Counted from the first letter of the stretch, positions 1 to 8,824 are shown. The stretch is DNA of 64,000 nucleotides from Erysipelotrichaceae bacterium (GCA_017515475.1 JAFWFS010000018.1:17260-81259), one strand, 5' to 3'. A program made the numbers and translations. The notes: generated by a model from the letters alone, not told the origin.

Positions 1-1314
1 TGCGTACTGTCCGCCCAGACCGACGATGCAGACCAGAGCGATAACCGCGATGTTCTTGGAATCGAACATGGAGACGCCCTTGTCGATCAGGATCGCGATA
101 CCCTGTGCGGCAATTGCGCCGAAGCAGTATACTTCAATTCCGCCGATGACAGCCAGAGGAATGCCGTAGATAACCTGAATTAACGGAGTGAAGCAGGATA
201 CGACCATCGCAATGATCGAAGCTACAACCAGCACCGGTACTGAGAAGACTCTTGTGATAGCCATCAGAGAAATGTTTTCGCCGTAGTTGGTTCCAGCAGG
301 TCCGCCGACAAATCCTGAGATCATGTCGCACAGTCCGTCACCGACCAGGTTTTCGCCTAAGAGGCTGACCAGATCGTAATGACCTTTTCCTTTTTCCTTG
401 GCGACATCGTTTACATAGATATCCAGCTGATACATGTGCGCAGTGGATTCCGGGATCGTTGCGATCGCGATAGGCATGATGCCGACCAGTGCGTTCAAGG
501 AGAACTTAGGCAGCGTGAATGCCGGCAGGGCAAAGATGGATCCATCGCCAAGCTTAAAAGCAGATGCGGCCAGCGCTTCAGCCGGAACGGTACGGAACAG
601 ATTGATGTCTCCGACAAAATAGAACAGCGCGGAAACAACGCATCCGGTCAATACGCCAAGCAACAGCGGGAGCTGACTCAGCAGACCCTTAAGATATCTG
701 GAATAGACACAGGTAGAAAGGAATGTGACGATACCTACAATCAGCCAGGCTGTCGCAACAGGACTTCCCTGAACGACATCAAGACCGTTGATGTTTCCGC
801 CGATGCCCAGGAAGTCGGACATCGCATTACCCGCAAGCGTCAGACCGATAACCATCGATACGGAACCGGTAATGGAAGCCGGAAGGAACTTTTCAACCTT
901 TTCAGCACCGAACCTCTTTACGATCAATCCGGCAGCGATCGATACAAAACCGGACATGATGATACCAAATTGGGCCTTCGAGATAATCTCGGCAGGAAGA
1001 ACGCCTGTCGCGTTCCACAGCGCAATCTGTTCCTCGGTACCTTCGGCCATGGCCATGGCGAATACCGCAGACAGATACACAAACGAAGATCCGTAGTACA
1101 AAGGAATCCTGCGCTTTGTAATCAAAATAAAACACAGGGTCGCAAGTCCGGAAGCGAAAATCGTTGTCGAGACCTGAAAGCCTGTGATCAAAGCGACGGT
1201 AATGGTGGCAGGGAACATGACGATGACCTGCTGAAGTGCATAAAGGAGCAGTTTCCCTGTAGATGGCCTTTCATCAGGCAGATAGCCTTGTTTTTCCTGA
1301 ATTTTTGCAGACAT
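1..1314 (-). CDS. uraA: Uracil/xanthine (NCS2) permease, 3' end outside window
   Basis: Integral membrane nucleobase:cation symporter of the NCS2 family, most like uracil permeases. The 438 codons present are read from the complement and run off the left edge, so the C-terminus is missing. Seen: many hydrophobic segments, a GSSF motif in the second helix region, PESTAH (Glu and His four apart, matching the substrate-binding Glu/His pair of UraA) and the NYGENISLMAITR stretch that matches the NCS2 Q/N signature. The start is an ATG behind a strong G-rich ribosome site (AGGGGGGT). It is a single gene behind a leader with a terminator hairpin, so expression is probably controlled by attenuation. 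Xanthine cannot be excluded as substrate; the family call is firm. Confidence 0.88.
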   Translation of the reverse strand, partial: MSAKIQEKQGYLPDERPSTGKLLLYALQQVIVMFPATITVALITGFQVSTTIFASGLATLCFILITKRRIPLYYGSSFVYLSAVFAMAMAEGTEEQIALWNATGVLPAEIISKAQFGIIMSGFVSIAAGLIVKRFGAEKVEKFLPASITGSVSMVIGLTLAGNAMSDFLGIGGNINGLDVVQGSPVATAWLIVGIVTFLSTCVYSRYLKGLLSQLPLLLGVLTGCVVSALFYFVGDINLFRTVPAEALAASAFKLGDGSIFALPAFTLPKFSLNALVGIMPIAIATIPESTAHMYQLDIYVNDVAKEKGKGHYDLVSLLGENLVGDGLCDMISGFVGGPAGTNYGENISLMAITRVFSVPVLVVASIIAMVVSCFTPLIQVIYGIPLAVIGGIEVYCFGAIAAQGIAILIDKGVSMFDSKNIAVIALVCIVGLGGQYA

Positions 1315-1340
1315 AATTTTACCCCCCTAATTACAATGGA

Positions 1341-1408
1341 TTTTGAAGAAAAAGATCCCCCATGCCGGAGGATCTATCATGCCTTCTATACAAGTCTGAT
1401 CCCGCCGG
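1341..1408 (-). promoter_or_regulatory. Transcription attenuator in the leader of the nucleobase permease gene
   Basis: On the minus strand a 9-bp stem (1353-1375, AGATCC...GGATCT, loop GGCAT) is followed by a T-rich run (1341-1352), which is a typical intrinsic terminator lying 27 bases before the permease start. Upstream, the complement of 1397-1408 (CCGGCGGGATCA) can pair with the 5' arm of the terminator (GATCCTCCGG), giving a possible antiterminator. A TATAAT box lies at 1488-1493. Permease genes of this class are often controlled by PyrR or purine signals, but I could not match a PyrR or purine-riboswitch consensus, so the ligand is unknown. Confidence 0.55.
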
Positions 1409-1519
1409 AATGCAAACCCATTTTTTCTAGAATAACAGAATCCCCGACCCATTTCAATAAAACAATTGCCTTTTCTGAATGTTTCGTATTATAGTTATAA
1501 TCAGGAATTTATCTCCTCT

Positions 1520-2137
1520 ATGGATACAAACAAACACCATTGTTTCATACTATCAGAACTGATCATCTACCTATGTTTCCTGGCGGGTGATCTTTTTGCT
1601 TATGACACAAGTCTGATCAAGTATGCCGGTATTGTTCTGTGTTTTGTCAGAGCGGTTTATAAAAGAAACAGGATCATCGCCTTGGCATTCGGACTGACAA
1701 TGATTTCCGACTTCTTCCTGCTTCTGCTGGACCGTTATTATACCACGGGAGTGTGCTTTTTTGTTCTGGTACAGATGACATATCTATACTATTTACATCG
1801 GCAGAGATGCAGGCCGTATCTTGTTCCTAGAGGCGTGCTGTTTGTCGTGGGAATGATTCTGCTTTTTGTGAACAGGCAGACCGATGCACTAAGTGTGGTG
1901 ACGCTTTTGTATTTCATTAATCTCCTGGGAAATACCATGTCTTCCTTTGCGAATCCGGGATTAAAGATGGTGTCTCTTGGTTTTATTCTGTTTGTCTGCT
2001 GCGACATCTGTGTCGGCCTGCACAACCTTTTGCCTTATGGAAGACTTTATGACGTTGTCTCGTTCTGCATGTGGCTGTTCTATCTTCCTTCCCAGATACT
2101 GATCTGTCTTGGATCTGAGAATGCCCTGCGGAAATAA
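1520..2137 (+). CDS. Multi-pass membrane protein, YhhN/TMEM86-like
   Basis: A 205-residue, strongly hydrophobic protein with about seven or eight membrane segments. The stretch SDFFLLLLDRYYTTGVCFF in the middle and the C-terminal segment DICVGLHNLL...YLPSQILICL resemble the conserved Asp-containing helices of the YhhN (TMEM86, lysoplasmalogenase) family; that is a pattern match only. I chose the ATG at 1520 rather than one at 1466, because the earlier one lies inside the shared promoter region (TATAAT at 1496-1501) and lacks a ribosome site. It is divergent from the permease gene. If the family call is right it acts on ether lipids in the membrane. Confidence 0.6.
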   Translation: MDTNKHHCFILSELIIYLCFLAGDLFAYDTSLIKYAGIVLCFVRAVYKRNRIIALAFGLTMISDFFLLLLDRYYTTGVCFFVLVQMTYLYYLHRQRCRPYLVPRGVLFVVGMILLFVNRQTDALSVVTLLYFINLLGNTMSSFANPGLKMVSLGFILFVCCDICVGLHNLLPYGRLYDVVSFCMWLFYLPSQILICLGSENALRK

Positions 2138-2207
2138 ACCGTGTCCACTTTACAATATCGGATAAAATAAGATTATAATAAATATAAGTATTTTTAAGGA
2201 GGAAAAT

Positions 2208-2930
2208 ATGGCAGAAAAGAAAACCAAAAAATATGTTGCCGCTGACGACAGCACACAGACAGCGACAAGACAGCAGCCTCGTAAGGAAGCAAAGCCTGTA
2301 GGCAATCCCGGACCTCTCCGTTTCGATGCGGTAGTTCTCTGGATTCTGGCTCTGGCTCTTGAAGTATGTGCTTTGATGGTGTTCCTGGGCAAACTTGATC
2401 TCAAGTTCATCGCTCAGATCCCTCAGCTGATCGGCTTCCTGGTATTAGATCTGATCGCCGTAATCGTCGGTGCACAGCTGTGGAAGAAAGCCAACCACAT
2501 CGATCCTGTTTCCGAAAAGAATCAGCTGAAATTCTGGCTCTGGAACAACATGGGTCTGATTGCTATGGCAATCTGCTTCTTCCCGTTCATCATCCTAGTT
2601 TTAACCAATAAGGATGCGGACAAGAAGACAAAGACGATTGCTACGGTCGCGGCAGTTATCTGTCTGCTGATCGGCGGTGTCGCTTCTTACGACTGGAACC
2701 CTGTTTCTGAAGAAATGAAGGCGGCTGCCATGGATGTCCTGGAAGGCGAAACCGTTTATTGGACGACTTTCGGCAAGGTATATCACACACATGACGACTG
2801 TTCACATCTGAACCAGAGTGAAACGCTTACATACGGTACGGTTGAACAGGCTATCGCAGCCAACCGCGTCAGACTCTGCAAGACGTGCGCAAAGAGAGAC
2901 AACGTCTCTGGCGTAGCTCTGGAAGACTAA
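2208..2930 (+). CDS. Membrane protein with C-terminal Cys/His zinc-binding-like tail
   Basis: A 240-residue protein of unknown function. Residues 1-35 are charged and probably cytoplasmic. Four hydrophobic segments follow (about 40-60, 68-90, 110-132, 143-160). The last 60 residues carry YHTHDDCSHL and CKTCAK, a His/Cys pattern like the short metal-binding tails found on many Bacillota proteins (YHxxxCxxL...CxxC). The start has a clear ribosome site (AAGGAGG, 5 bases before ATG) and a TATAAT box at 2175-2180. It is a single gene ending at a bidirectional terminator. Confidence 0.7.
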   Translation: MAEKKTKKYVAADDSTQTATRQQPRKEAKPVGNPGPLRFDAVVLWILALALEVCALMVFLGKLDLKFIAQIPQLIGFLVLDLIAVIVGAQLWKKANHIDPVSEKNQLKFWLWNNMGLIAMAICFFPFIILVLTNKDADKKTKTIATVAAVICLLIGGVASYDWNPVSEEMKAAAMDVLEGETVYWTTFGKVYHTHDDCSHLNQSETLTYGTVEQAIAANRVRLCKTCAKRDNVSGVALED

Positions 2931-2956
2931 GCAACATCTATATCATTACAAAAAAA

Positions 2957-2980
2957 ATACCGGTCACGACCGGTATTTTT
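2957..2980. terminator. Bidirectional intrinsic terminator
   Basis: ATACCGGTC pairs with GACCGGTAT, with an A-run before and a T-run after, so it can work in both directions. It separates the convergent genes ending at 2930 and 2980. Confidence 0.9.
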
Positions 2981-3846
2981 TATTCTGCCGTATTCAGGAT
3001 GTATTTCATCTCTTCGTCTTCGTCGCTCGTGCCAAACCTTAGGCGATAGTAGGCGTCGCAGAACCTGTTCATGTAGTAGCGGTACAGCGCCATCTGTCCA
3101 ATCAGTAGCTTGTCGTCGCTGTCCTTGTCACGATAGAAAACGATCTCGATGTTATAGTCGTCTGCCTTGTACAGTTCGTTAAGCGAATCCTGTACAAAAC
3201 GGAAACCTTCGTTGTTGTCCATATACTGTTGCAGGATTTTCTTTGCCTTCCTTGCGGTCTTGTCGTTCATGGAAATGTCTCTGATTTTTCTGTGTGTACG
3301 GAACAGGGCATAAAGCAGTTCTTCCGTTCTGATCGCTTTCAGATTGTCGGAGGACCAGATGTCTCCTGCGTCCTTTGCCAGAGTCAGCAGCTTCACCACG
3401 ACGTCTTCGTCTTTCAGATAGACATAGGATTCCACCCTATCCGATATCTGCATGCCACATTCGCTCAAGTATACCGGCTGGAAAAAAGTAACGTTTTCCA
3501 GATAGAAACCCGAGATCTTCTTCGGCAGTTTCCTGTCCTTGGATACTCTCAGAATGGCTTCCTTGAATTCCTCCAAAGTCCGATAGCCGTTATTGACGCC
3601 GTATCTGTCCCACATTGTCTTGATGCTTCCGGAAGTAAAGTAAGCAAGACGTCCGAATCCGACAATTCCTTTTTCGTTCCCCTGCCGGTGTTCCTTGTCC
3701 TTGGACAGAAAGAAAACGAGATCTCCTTCCATGAAATCAGAGAAGTTGGTGTTGGTGGAGATGCGCCAGAAGTTGATCGTCTTATGTCTGTTGAGACGAT
3801 GAAGCTCCAGCATCTTTGAATCTGTTATGTATGCGATTGCTGCCAT
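2980..3846 (-). CDS. PUA/EVE-like domain protein of unknown function
   Basis: A 288-residue soluble protein. The first 150 residues (FWRISTNTNFSDFMEGDLVFFLSK ... GIVGFGRL ... FFQPVYLS) follow the order of elements of PUA-like/EVE domains: an aromatic start, the GDLVFF turn, GIVGFG, then a Pro-Val strand. The rest is mostly helical and charged, ending in a YYRLRFG segment; no known domain seen. EVE domains bind modified bases and are common in antiviral loci, which is established for the family, but its use here is inference. It follows the CARF nuclease gene by 19 bases. A TATAAT box at 3858-3863 could give it its own promoter. Confidence 0.45.
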   Translation of the reverse strand: MAAIAYITDSKMLELHRLNRHKTINFWRISTNTNFSDFMEGDLVFFLSKDKEHRQGNEKGIVGFGRLAYFTSGSIKTMWDRYGVNNGYRTLEEFKEAILRVSKDRKLPKKISGFYLENVTFFQPVYLSECGMQISDRVESYVYLKDEDVVVKLLTLAKDAGDIWSSDNLKAIRTEELLYALFRTHRKIRDISMNDKTARKAKKILQQYMDNNEGFRFVQDSLNELYKADDYNIEIVFYRDKDSDDKLLIGQMALYRYYMNRFCDAYYRLRFGTSDEDEEMKYILNTAE

Positions 3847-3865
3847 TTCCTGATTTCATTATAAA

Positions 3866-5008
3866 CTATACCGGCAGCGGATCATACCGGTATGTGCCGT
3901 CCAGGATCTCCAGGAAGACATCCAGAACGTGTTTATCTGTGAAAGACGATTTGTCTATGATGTAGATGCCCAGCTCTTCGGACTTGGCATAGATGGATGG
4001 ATATTTGCGATCCAGTTCCTCTCCTACGCAGAGCACCGGTACCGATAGAGCGTTGCCGAACATGGAATTGTGGACATAGATTTCGTTGAGATCTCCTGTG
4101 TCGGCTTTTGAGGACTTGCAGCTGACGAAGAGAAGGTGGTTGTTGCGCATCACCATGCAGTCGATTTCGCAGCGAACCGGCTGAATGTACTTGTCGTCAG
4201 AGAAGTCGATCTCGGCACTCATGAGAACGTCATCGAAGTATCCGGATTCGCTCAGAACGATATATAGATAGTTCTCCAGGAAGGCTCCGGAAACGCAGAC
4301 CATTTCCATCAGCTTTCTGGTCTTGAAGATCAGATAGTTGTCGCGGATCTCGAACAGATCGCTTTTCTTTTTGTAGCAGTAATCGGTCTTGATCTTCTGA
4401 ATCGTTTCGTTGTCCAGAACGAATCTCGCGGAGCCCGATTGTCTGGAGCTGTTGATGATTGAATTAAGCTTGGTCAGAAAACGGATGAAAGCCGCATAGT
4501 TGTCGATGTTATTTTCTACCAGATCGATGATGGTTTCTTTTGTCTTGTCGTCCGTTGCGGAGCGATGCATGAACGACTTGATTTCGCCCCCTCTTAGTTT
4601 CAGCACATCTTCGATCTTCAGCTTGAAGACTTCTTTATAAAGTACGCTGTGGGTGCGGTAATCCTTGATCACGTTCTCTTCGTCGTCGTAGTAGATGATC
4701 GGATTCTGACGGCGGTTGGCTATTTCAAACAGCAGCAGAGACAGATATCTGGCCGCTCCGACATCGATGACGGAATCCGGATTGCGATCCAGAATCTCGT
4801 TGAGCTGTTTTTCGTCGTCGTTCAGCTGCAGAAAGTGAATCTGCGTATCTGCCAGATACTTGTAGATGACTTTTTCGATGTTGGCGAAGGTGTTTCTGGA
4901 AACCTCGTGATGGTATACGAAAAAGACTTCTTCAGCGTTCAGGGTCAATGCACTGATGACGTTGTTTAAAGGTTCTTGATCGTCATATACTGTCAGCAGT
5001 TTACTCAT
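3866..5008 (-). CDS. CARF-nuclease (Card1/Can2-like, DUF1887-type) protein
   Basis: A 380-residue protein with the two-part layout of CRISPR ancillary nucleases. The N-terminal ~130 residues form a Rossmann-like domain (LLTVYDDQEPLNNVISAL ... VFFVYHHEV) as in CARF domains. The C-terminal part has a PD-(D/E)XK core: Glu245 on a helix, EID (281-283) and SCK (296-298). Ser in place of the usual acidic residue before x-Lys fits the FISCK variant I recall for DUF1887 proteins. CARF proteins are normally activated by cyclic oligoadenylate from a type III CRISPR complex, yet no array or cas gene is visible here. The gene overlaps recR by 8 bases, so it is co-transcribed with it. Start supported by AAGGAAG. 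Confidence 0.65.
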   Translation of the reverse strand: MSKLLTVYDDQEPLNNVISALTLNAEEVFFVYHHEVSRNTFANIEKVIYKYLADTQIHFLQLNDDEKQLNEILDRNPDSVIDVGAARYLSLLLFEIANRRQNPIIYYDDEENVIKDYRTHSVLYKEVFKLKIEDVLKLRGGEIKSFMHRSATDDKTKETIIDLVENNIDNYAAFIRFLTKLNSIINSSRQSGSARFVLDNETIQKIKTDYCYKKKSDLFEIRDNYLIFKTRKLMEMVCVSGAFLENYLYIVLSESGYFDDVLMSAEIDFSDDKYIQPVRCEIDCMVMRNNHLLFVSCKSSKADTGDLNEIYVHNSMFGNALSVPVLCVGEELDRKYPSIYAKSEELGIYIIDKSSFTDKHVLDVFLEILDGTYRYDPLPV

Positions 5009-5597
5009 CGTTGATCTTCCTTCTGTTGTCCAAGGCTTTTATCAGCGTCAGTTCGTCGGCGTAATCCAGAGAAGCGCCCATCGGAAGTCCGTGCGCCAGC
5101 CTGGTGACAAGGACGCCTTTGTCTTTCAGGATCTTATCCAGATAAAGCGCCGTCATTTCCCCATCCATGGTTGGAGAGGTGGCGATGATGATTTCTTTTG
5201 TTTCCTGGGTAATTCTTTTCAACAGTCCGTCTATTCCGATGTCCTCCGGATAGATTCCTTTTGAAGAGGAAATCAGTCCGTTCAATACGTGGTAAAGCCC
5301 TTTATAGGAACCCGTCTTCTCGATCGCAACCACATCCTGCGGATAGGCTACAACCATGATCGTCCTGCCGCTGCGGGTCTTGTCCTTGCAAAAAAGACAC
5401 TCGTCTTCGTCCGAAAGAAAACCGCAGGTCCTGCATCTTCTGATGTGCCGGATACCCTGCAGCGATTCGATCATTTCATCGATGTTCTCGACGTTCCTGT
5501 CAAGCAGACTAAAAGCGTAACGCTGTGCCGTCTTGTTGCCGACACCCGGCAGCGTTTCTAGTGCCGCGATCAGTTTTTCGAAATTCTTGGGATACAT
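5001..5597 (-). CDS. recR: Recombination mediator RecR
   Basis: RecR works with RecO (and RecF) to load RecA on SSB-coated single-stranded DNA. The 198-residue length is standard. In order: an N-terminal helix-hairpin-helix (LPGVGNKTAQRYAF), a four-Cys zinc finger (CRTCGF ... CLFC) and a Toprim domain with IIATSPTMDGEMTALYL, then LAHGLPMGASLDYADELTL near the end. It follows ybaB by one base, the usual dnaX-ybaB-recR order of Bacillota. Confidence 0.97.
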   Translation of the reverse strand: MYPKNFEKLIAALETLPGVGNKTAQRYAFSLLDRNVENIDEMIESLQGIRHIRRCRTCGFLSDEDECLFCKDKTRSGRTIMVVAYPQDVVAIEKTGSYKGLYHVLNGLISSSKGIYPEDIGIDGLLKRITQETKEIIIATSPTMDGEMTALYLDKILKDKGVLVTRLAHGLPMGASLDYADELTLIKALDNRRKINDE

Positions 5598-5598
5598 T

Positions 5599-5904
5599 TT
5601 ACTTTATCGGCAGCCCCATTGCGGAAGCCATAGAACCGAGTCGGTTCTTCTTGTAGTCGTCGGCTTTTTCTATCGCATCGTTCACGGCGATCATAACCAA
5701 ATCCTGTATCATCTCCTGATCATCCGGATTAAGGATGGATGGGTCGATCCATATGGAAAGGATCTTGTCTTCACCGCTGACCGTTACCTTTACCAGTCCG
5801 TTTGAAGCGCTTCCCTCGAACTCCATGGCATCGATCTGTTTCCTGACCTCTTCCATCTGTTTCTGCATCGCCTGTGCCTGCTGCATCAGTTTATTGATAT
5901 CCAT
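5599..5904 (-). CDS. YbaB/EbfC family nucleoid-associated protein
   Basis: A 101-residue DNA-binding protein of the YbaB family. The N-terminal coiled helix (INKLMQQAQAMQKQMEEVRKQI) and the strand KVTVSGEDKILSIWIDPSIL are characteristic. It is thought to bind DNA as a dimer and is almost always found between dnaX and recR, as here (one base from each). Confidence 0.95.
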   Translation of the reverse strand: MDINKLMQQAQAMQKQMEEVRKQIDAMEFEGSASNGLVKVTVSGEDKILSIWIDPSILNPDDQEMIQDLVMIAVNDAIEKADDYKKNRLGSMASAMGLPIK

Positions 5905-5905
5905 A

Positions 5906-7591
5906 TCATTCCTCTACTTTCACCCGGTCACCGAACAGATCTCTCAATCTGTCTTCCTGGGTCTTGTTTGCGGCTGTTGCCTTGCTTGTGTATTTCTCTA
6001 TATATACCGGTTTGTTTCTCCTGTCTTCCGGCGTTTCTTTGTACAGTTTGATCAGCTGTTTCTTTCTTGCTTCATCGATACCGTAAACCATCTTGTCGAT
6101 GCCGAATTCTTCATTCAAGAAACGGTACAGTTCTTCGTTGGTGGAACGTGTATTGATGCAGTCTGCCTGGGTCTTGTTTCCGCAGACGATGATCGCGTCT
6201 TTGTTTGAAGCGAACAGTTCGGTACCGATGAGGAGCTGATAGAACTTGCGTTTATCTGATTCATATCGGTAAAGATCAAGCTTGTTGTAGATGATCTGGT
6301 CGTTGATCTTCAGATCTCTGTTGGCATCCAGCAGGATCGAGAGCAGGAAATCGGTATTGTATTCTATGACCGGTTCGACTTCTTCAATTGGTTCTTCAAC
6401 AGGTGTCTTTGCTTCAGGTTCCGGTTCGGATTCTTCAACGGTCTTCTTTACCTCTGTTTCTTTTGCCGGTTCTTTTACGGTTTCCTTTAACAGCTGGCTT
6501 TTCTCTGCAGCCGCGCCGTTTCGTCCGGCCATCTTAATCAGACAAAGTTCCAGATAAACCAGGAAATTCTGGTTCTGTTTTTCCTTGGAAATCGTTTCTT
6601 CCAGGTCTCTTGCGTCTTTCAGCAGATCTTCGGTCGTTGTGAGATTCAGGATCTCCTGCGCTTCCGCGGCGGTAAGCCGGTTCAGCAGGATGTCTTTGCC
6701 CTGATCGGAATAGATCAACGCATCCTTGACGATCTCTAAAAGATCGACGGCCAGGCGTTTGGTATCCATTCCCTGCGTGTACATGTTTCTGAGTCTGGAG
6801 ATGATGACGCTCACCTGGTTGTTGTGAATGTCCGTGAAGAGGCCGACCTCTTCTTTTACCGAGGTCAGACCGAAGATGTGCTCGACGTCTTCCAAAGTCA
6901 CTTCGTCGGGATTATAGGCAAGGCACTGTTCCAGCAGGGACAAGGCATCACGCATTCCCCCCTCCGCCATTCTGGCCAGCTCATCAACAGCTTTCTCTTC
7001 ATAAGAGATTCCTTCTTTTTCAAGTATCTCCATGGTTTTCTTCTTGATCTCGAAACCGCTGATCTTTGAGAAGTTGTAGCGCTGACATCTGGACAGCACG
7101 GTTGGAATGACCTTTTGCGGATCGGTAGTAGCTAAAATAAAGATCACGTGTGCCGGCGGTTCTTCCAGGGTCTTCAACAGCGCATTAAAAGCCGGCGTCG
7201 ATAGCATGTGAACTTCATCGATGATGTATACTTTGTATTTTCCTAACAGCGGTGCATACGGCACCTGTTCAATGATTTCTCTGATATCGTCGATGCCATT
7301 GTTGCTGGCGGCGTCGAGTTCGATGATATCGGGATGACTGCCCTGCAGATAGGCCAGACAGTTCTTGCAGGTATCACAGGATTCTTCCTCGAAGTTTTCA
7401 CAGTTGATCGCTTTCGCAAAGAGTTTGGCTACCGATGTCTTGCCGGTGCCCCTGGGTCCGGCAAAAAGATACGCATGGGCGATCCTGTTCTTTTTGATTG
7501 CATTTAAAAGCGTCTTTACGATGTACTTCTGTCCGACAACTTCAGAGAATTTTGCCGGTCTGTATGTTCTGTATAATACCTGATATCCCAT
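5906..7591 (-). CDS. dnaX: DNA polymerase III subunit gamma/tau
   Basis: Clamp-loader ATPase of the replicative polymerase. Residues 1-360 hold the AAA+ module: Walker A GPRGTGKTS, a zinc-binding Cys group (CDTCKNC), IIDEVHML, ATTDPQKVIPTVLSRC (sensor 1/SRC motif) and a helical collar. An acidic Glu/Pro-rich linker (about 370-420) leads to a tau-like C-terminal domain. I start at MGYQVLYRTYRPAKF, the usual N-terminus. The ATG 18 bases earlier is possible but would fall before a TATAAT box at 7598-7603 that lies six bases from the chosen ATG. No ribosome site is visible, which suggests a leaderless mRNA. Confidence 0.95.
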   Translation of the reverse strand: MGYQVLYRTYRPAKFSEVVGQKYIVKTLLNAIKKNRIAHAYLFAGPRGTGKTSVAKLFAKAINCENFEEESCDTCKNCLAYLQGSHPDIIELDAASNNGIDDIREIIEQVPYAPLLGKYKVYIIDEVHMLSTPAFNALLKTLEEPPAHVIFILATTDPQKVIPTVLSRCQRYNFSKISGFEIKKKTMEILEKEGISYEEKAVDELARMAEGGMRDALSLLEQCLAYNPDEVTLEDVEHIFGLTSVKEEVGLFTDIHNNQVSVIISRLRNMYTQGMDTKRLAVDLLEIVKDALIYSDQGKDILLNRLTAAEAQEILNLTTTEDLLKDARDLEETISKEKQNQNFLVYLELCLIKMAGRNGAAAEKSQLLKETVKEPAKETEVKKTVEESEPEPEAKTPVEEPIEEVEPVIEYNTDFLLSILLDANRDLKINDQIIYNKLDLYRYESDKRKFYQLLIGTELFASNKDAIIVCGNKTQADCINTRSTNEELYRFLNEEFGIDKMVYGIDEARKKQLIKLYKETPEDRRNKPVYIEKYTSKATAANKTQEDRLRDLFGDRVKVEE

Positions 7592-7651
7592 AACAATATT
7601 ATATCGCATATCACGGTTGATTTGTGTTTAAAAAACATTTCCCGGGGATTA

Positions 7652-8095
7652 TCAACGTTTGTTTTTAAAGAATTTCTTTAGGAGTTCGGAGCACTCTTTT
7701 TCCATGACTCCTCCCTGGATCTGTGGGTAGTGGTTCAGCAGTCTGACGTCCTGCAGTCTGATATTGGAAACAAGAGCTCCTCCTTTTGGATCTTCACATC
7801 CGTACACGATCCTGTCGATGCGGGAATTGATCAGTGCGCCTGTACACATCATGCACGGCTCCAGAGTCACGTAAATCTCGCAGCCCTTCAGGTTCCAGTT
7901 ATCCAGCTTTCTGGCTGCTTTCTGGATGCATTCGATCTCTGCATGAAAAAGCGCACAGTTTTTCTTTTCTTTTCTGTTATGTGCTCTGGCGATGATCTTT
8001 CCGTCTTTTGTGATTACGCAGCCTACCGGCACTTCGTCTTCTTCAAAGGCTTTCTGTGCTTCCTTGTAGGCCTGCGCCATGAACTTTTCTTCCAT
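7652..8095 (-). CDS. tadA: tRNA-specific adenosine deaminase TadA
   Basis: Converts A34 to inosine in the anticodon of tRNA-Arg(ACG). The 147-residue protein shows the zinc-deaminase motifs HAE (His51, Glu53) and PCMMC (Cys81, Cys84), plus NSRIDRIVYGCEDPKGGA typical of TadA. It sits just upstream of dnaX, as in Bacillus, and directly abuts the preceding small gene. Confidence 0.95.
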   Translation of the reverse strand: MEEKFMAQAYKEAQKAFEEDEVPVGCVITKDGKIIARAHNRKEKKNCALFHAEIECIQKAARKLDNWNLKGCEIYVTLEPCMMCTGALINSRIDRIVYGCEDPKGGALVSNIRLQDVRLLNHYPQIQGGVMEKECSELLKKFFKNKR

Positions 8096-8281
8096 TTACT
8101 GGTCTTTCCAGCTTTCTACTCTTTCTTCTTCCTCCAGACCCTGCTTCCTCATGTAGTGTTTTCCGTACTGCTGGCCAAGTCCGTATGGGGTGATGCCGTT
8201 TCTGCTGAGTATGATTCCAATGCCTGCACCAATTAGCGCAAACACCGCTAAAGTCAGTAAGATCACAGTCGACATTGTCAT
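8096..8281 (-). CDS. Small single-pass membrane protein
   Basis: A 61-residue protein with one N-terminal hydrophobic segment (residues 5-26) and a charged, basic-then-acidic tail. A clear ribosome site (AAGGAG, 7 bases before ATG) and abutment to tadA (no gap) argue that it is real. I do not recognise a family. Confidence 0.65.
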   Translation of the reverse strand: MTMSTVILLTLAVFALIGAGIGIILSRNGITPYGLGQQYGKHYMRKQGLEEEERVESWKDQ

Positions 8282-8317
8282 ATCTTTTCTCCTTTTGTTC
8301 TCTCGAACGGTTTTCTG

Positions 8318-8803
8318 CTATTTAACGACAAGTCCGGCAATAGCGGCGATCAGCGCCGAAATCAGCGGAAATCCAACGATGGTGCCGAACCATTTTCTGG
8401 TCATGGTTTTTGAATCGATATACGGTTTCAGATCTTCCGTTCCCGGTATGTTCCAGGCCGCGGTATGGTTGACCCACCACCAGTCGATGAACAGTCTGTC
8501 GAAGAAACCCTCAATCAAAAAAACAGCGCTCATCTGCAGAAACGGATCGAGAAAGCCTCTTGCCTTGTTGATGCCATAGACAGAAACAACCACAAACATA
8601 AAATACGGCAGAATACCGAAAAGCCCGAACCTGTTGTAGTTTTGTTTGATCTTATCTTTGCTGATCAGTCCGTTTTCTACAACTCTGTCCTGAACCGCTT
8701 TATCATAAAAGAAAACCATGTTTACCGGACTGTTGGCGATTCCGATTACGCAGCTTAACAGCACGGCCAGGCAGCACACCAGCCCTTCGAAGATTATCAG
8801 CAT
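8318..8803 (-). CDS. Four-helix membrane protein of unknown function
   Basis: About 161 residues with four hydrophobic segments and a conserved-looking hydrophilic loop (DWWWVNHTAAWNIPGTEDLKPY). I start at the second ATG (8803) because it has GGAG eight bases upstream; the ATG at 8815 is only ten bases from the 3' end of the SRP RNA and has no ribosome site. No function assigned. Confidence 0.6.
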   Translation of the reverse strand: MLIIFEGLVCCLAVLLSCVIGIANSPVNMVFFYDKAVQDRVVENGLISKDKIKQNYNRFGLFGILPYFMFVVVSVYGINKARGFLDPFLQMSAVFLIEGFFDRLFIDWWWVNHTAAWNIPGTEDLKPYIDSKTMTRKWFGTIVGFPLISALIAAIAGLVVK

Positions 8804-8824
8804 AAAATTCTCCATCTAATAAAA

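Noticed and set aside
379..1494. 371-codon plus-strand frame opposite the nucleobase permease
   Set aside because: Shadow of the permease gene; low-complexity, charged translation with no family match, while the complement gives a clear NCS2 permease.
2980..5008. A CRISPR array near the CARF nuclease
   Set aside because: No regularly spaced direct repeats are visible in this stretch or elsewhere in the window.
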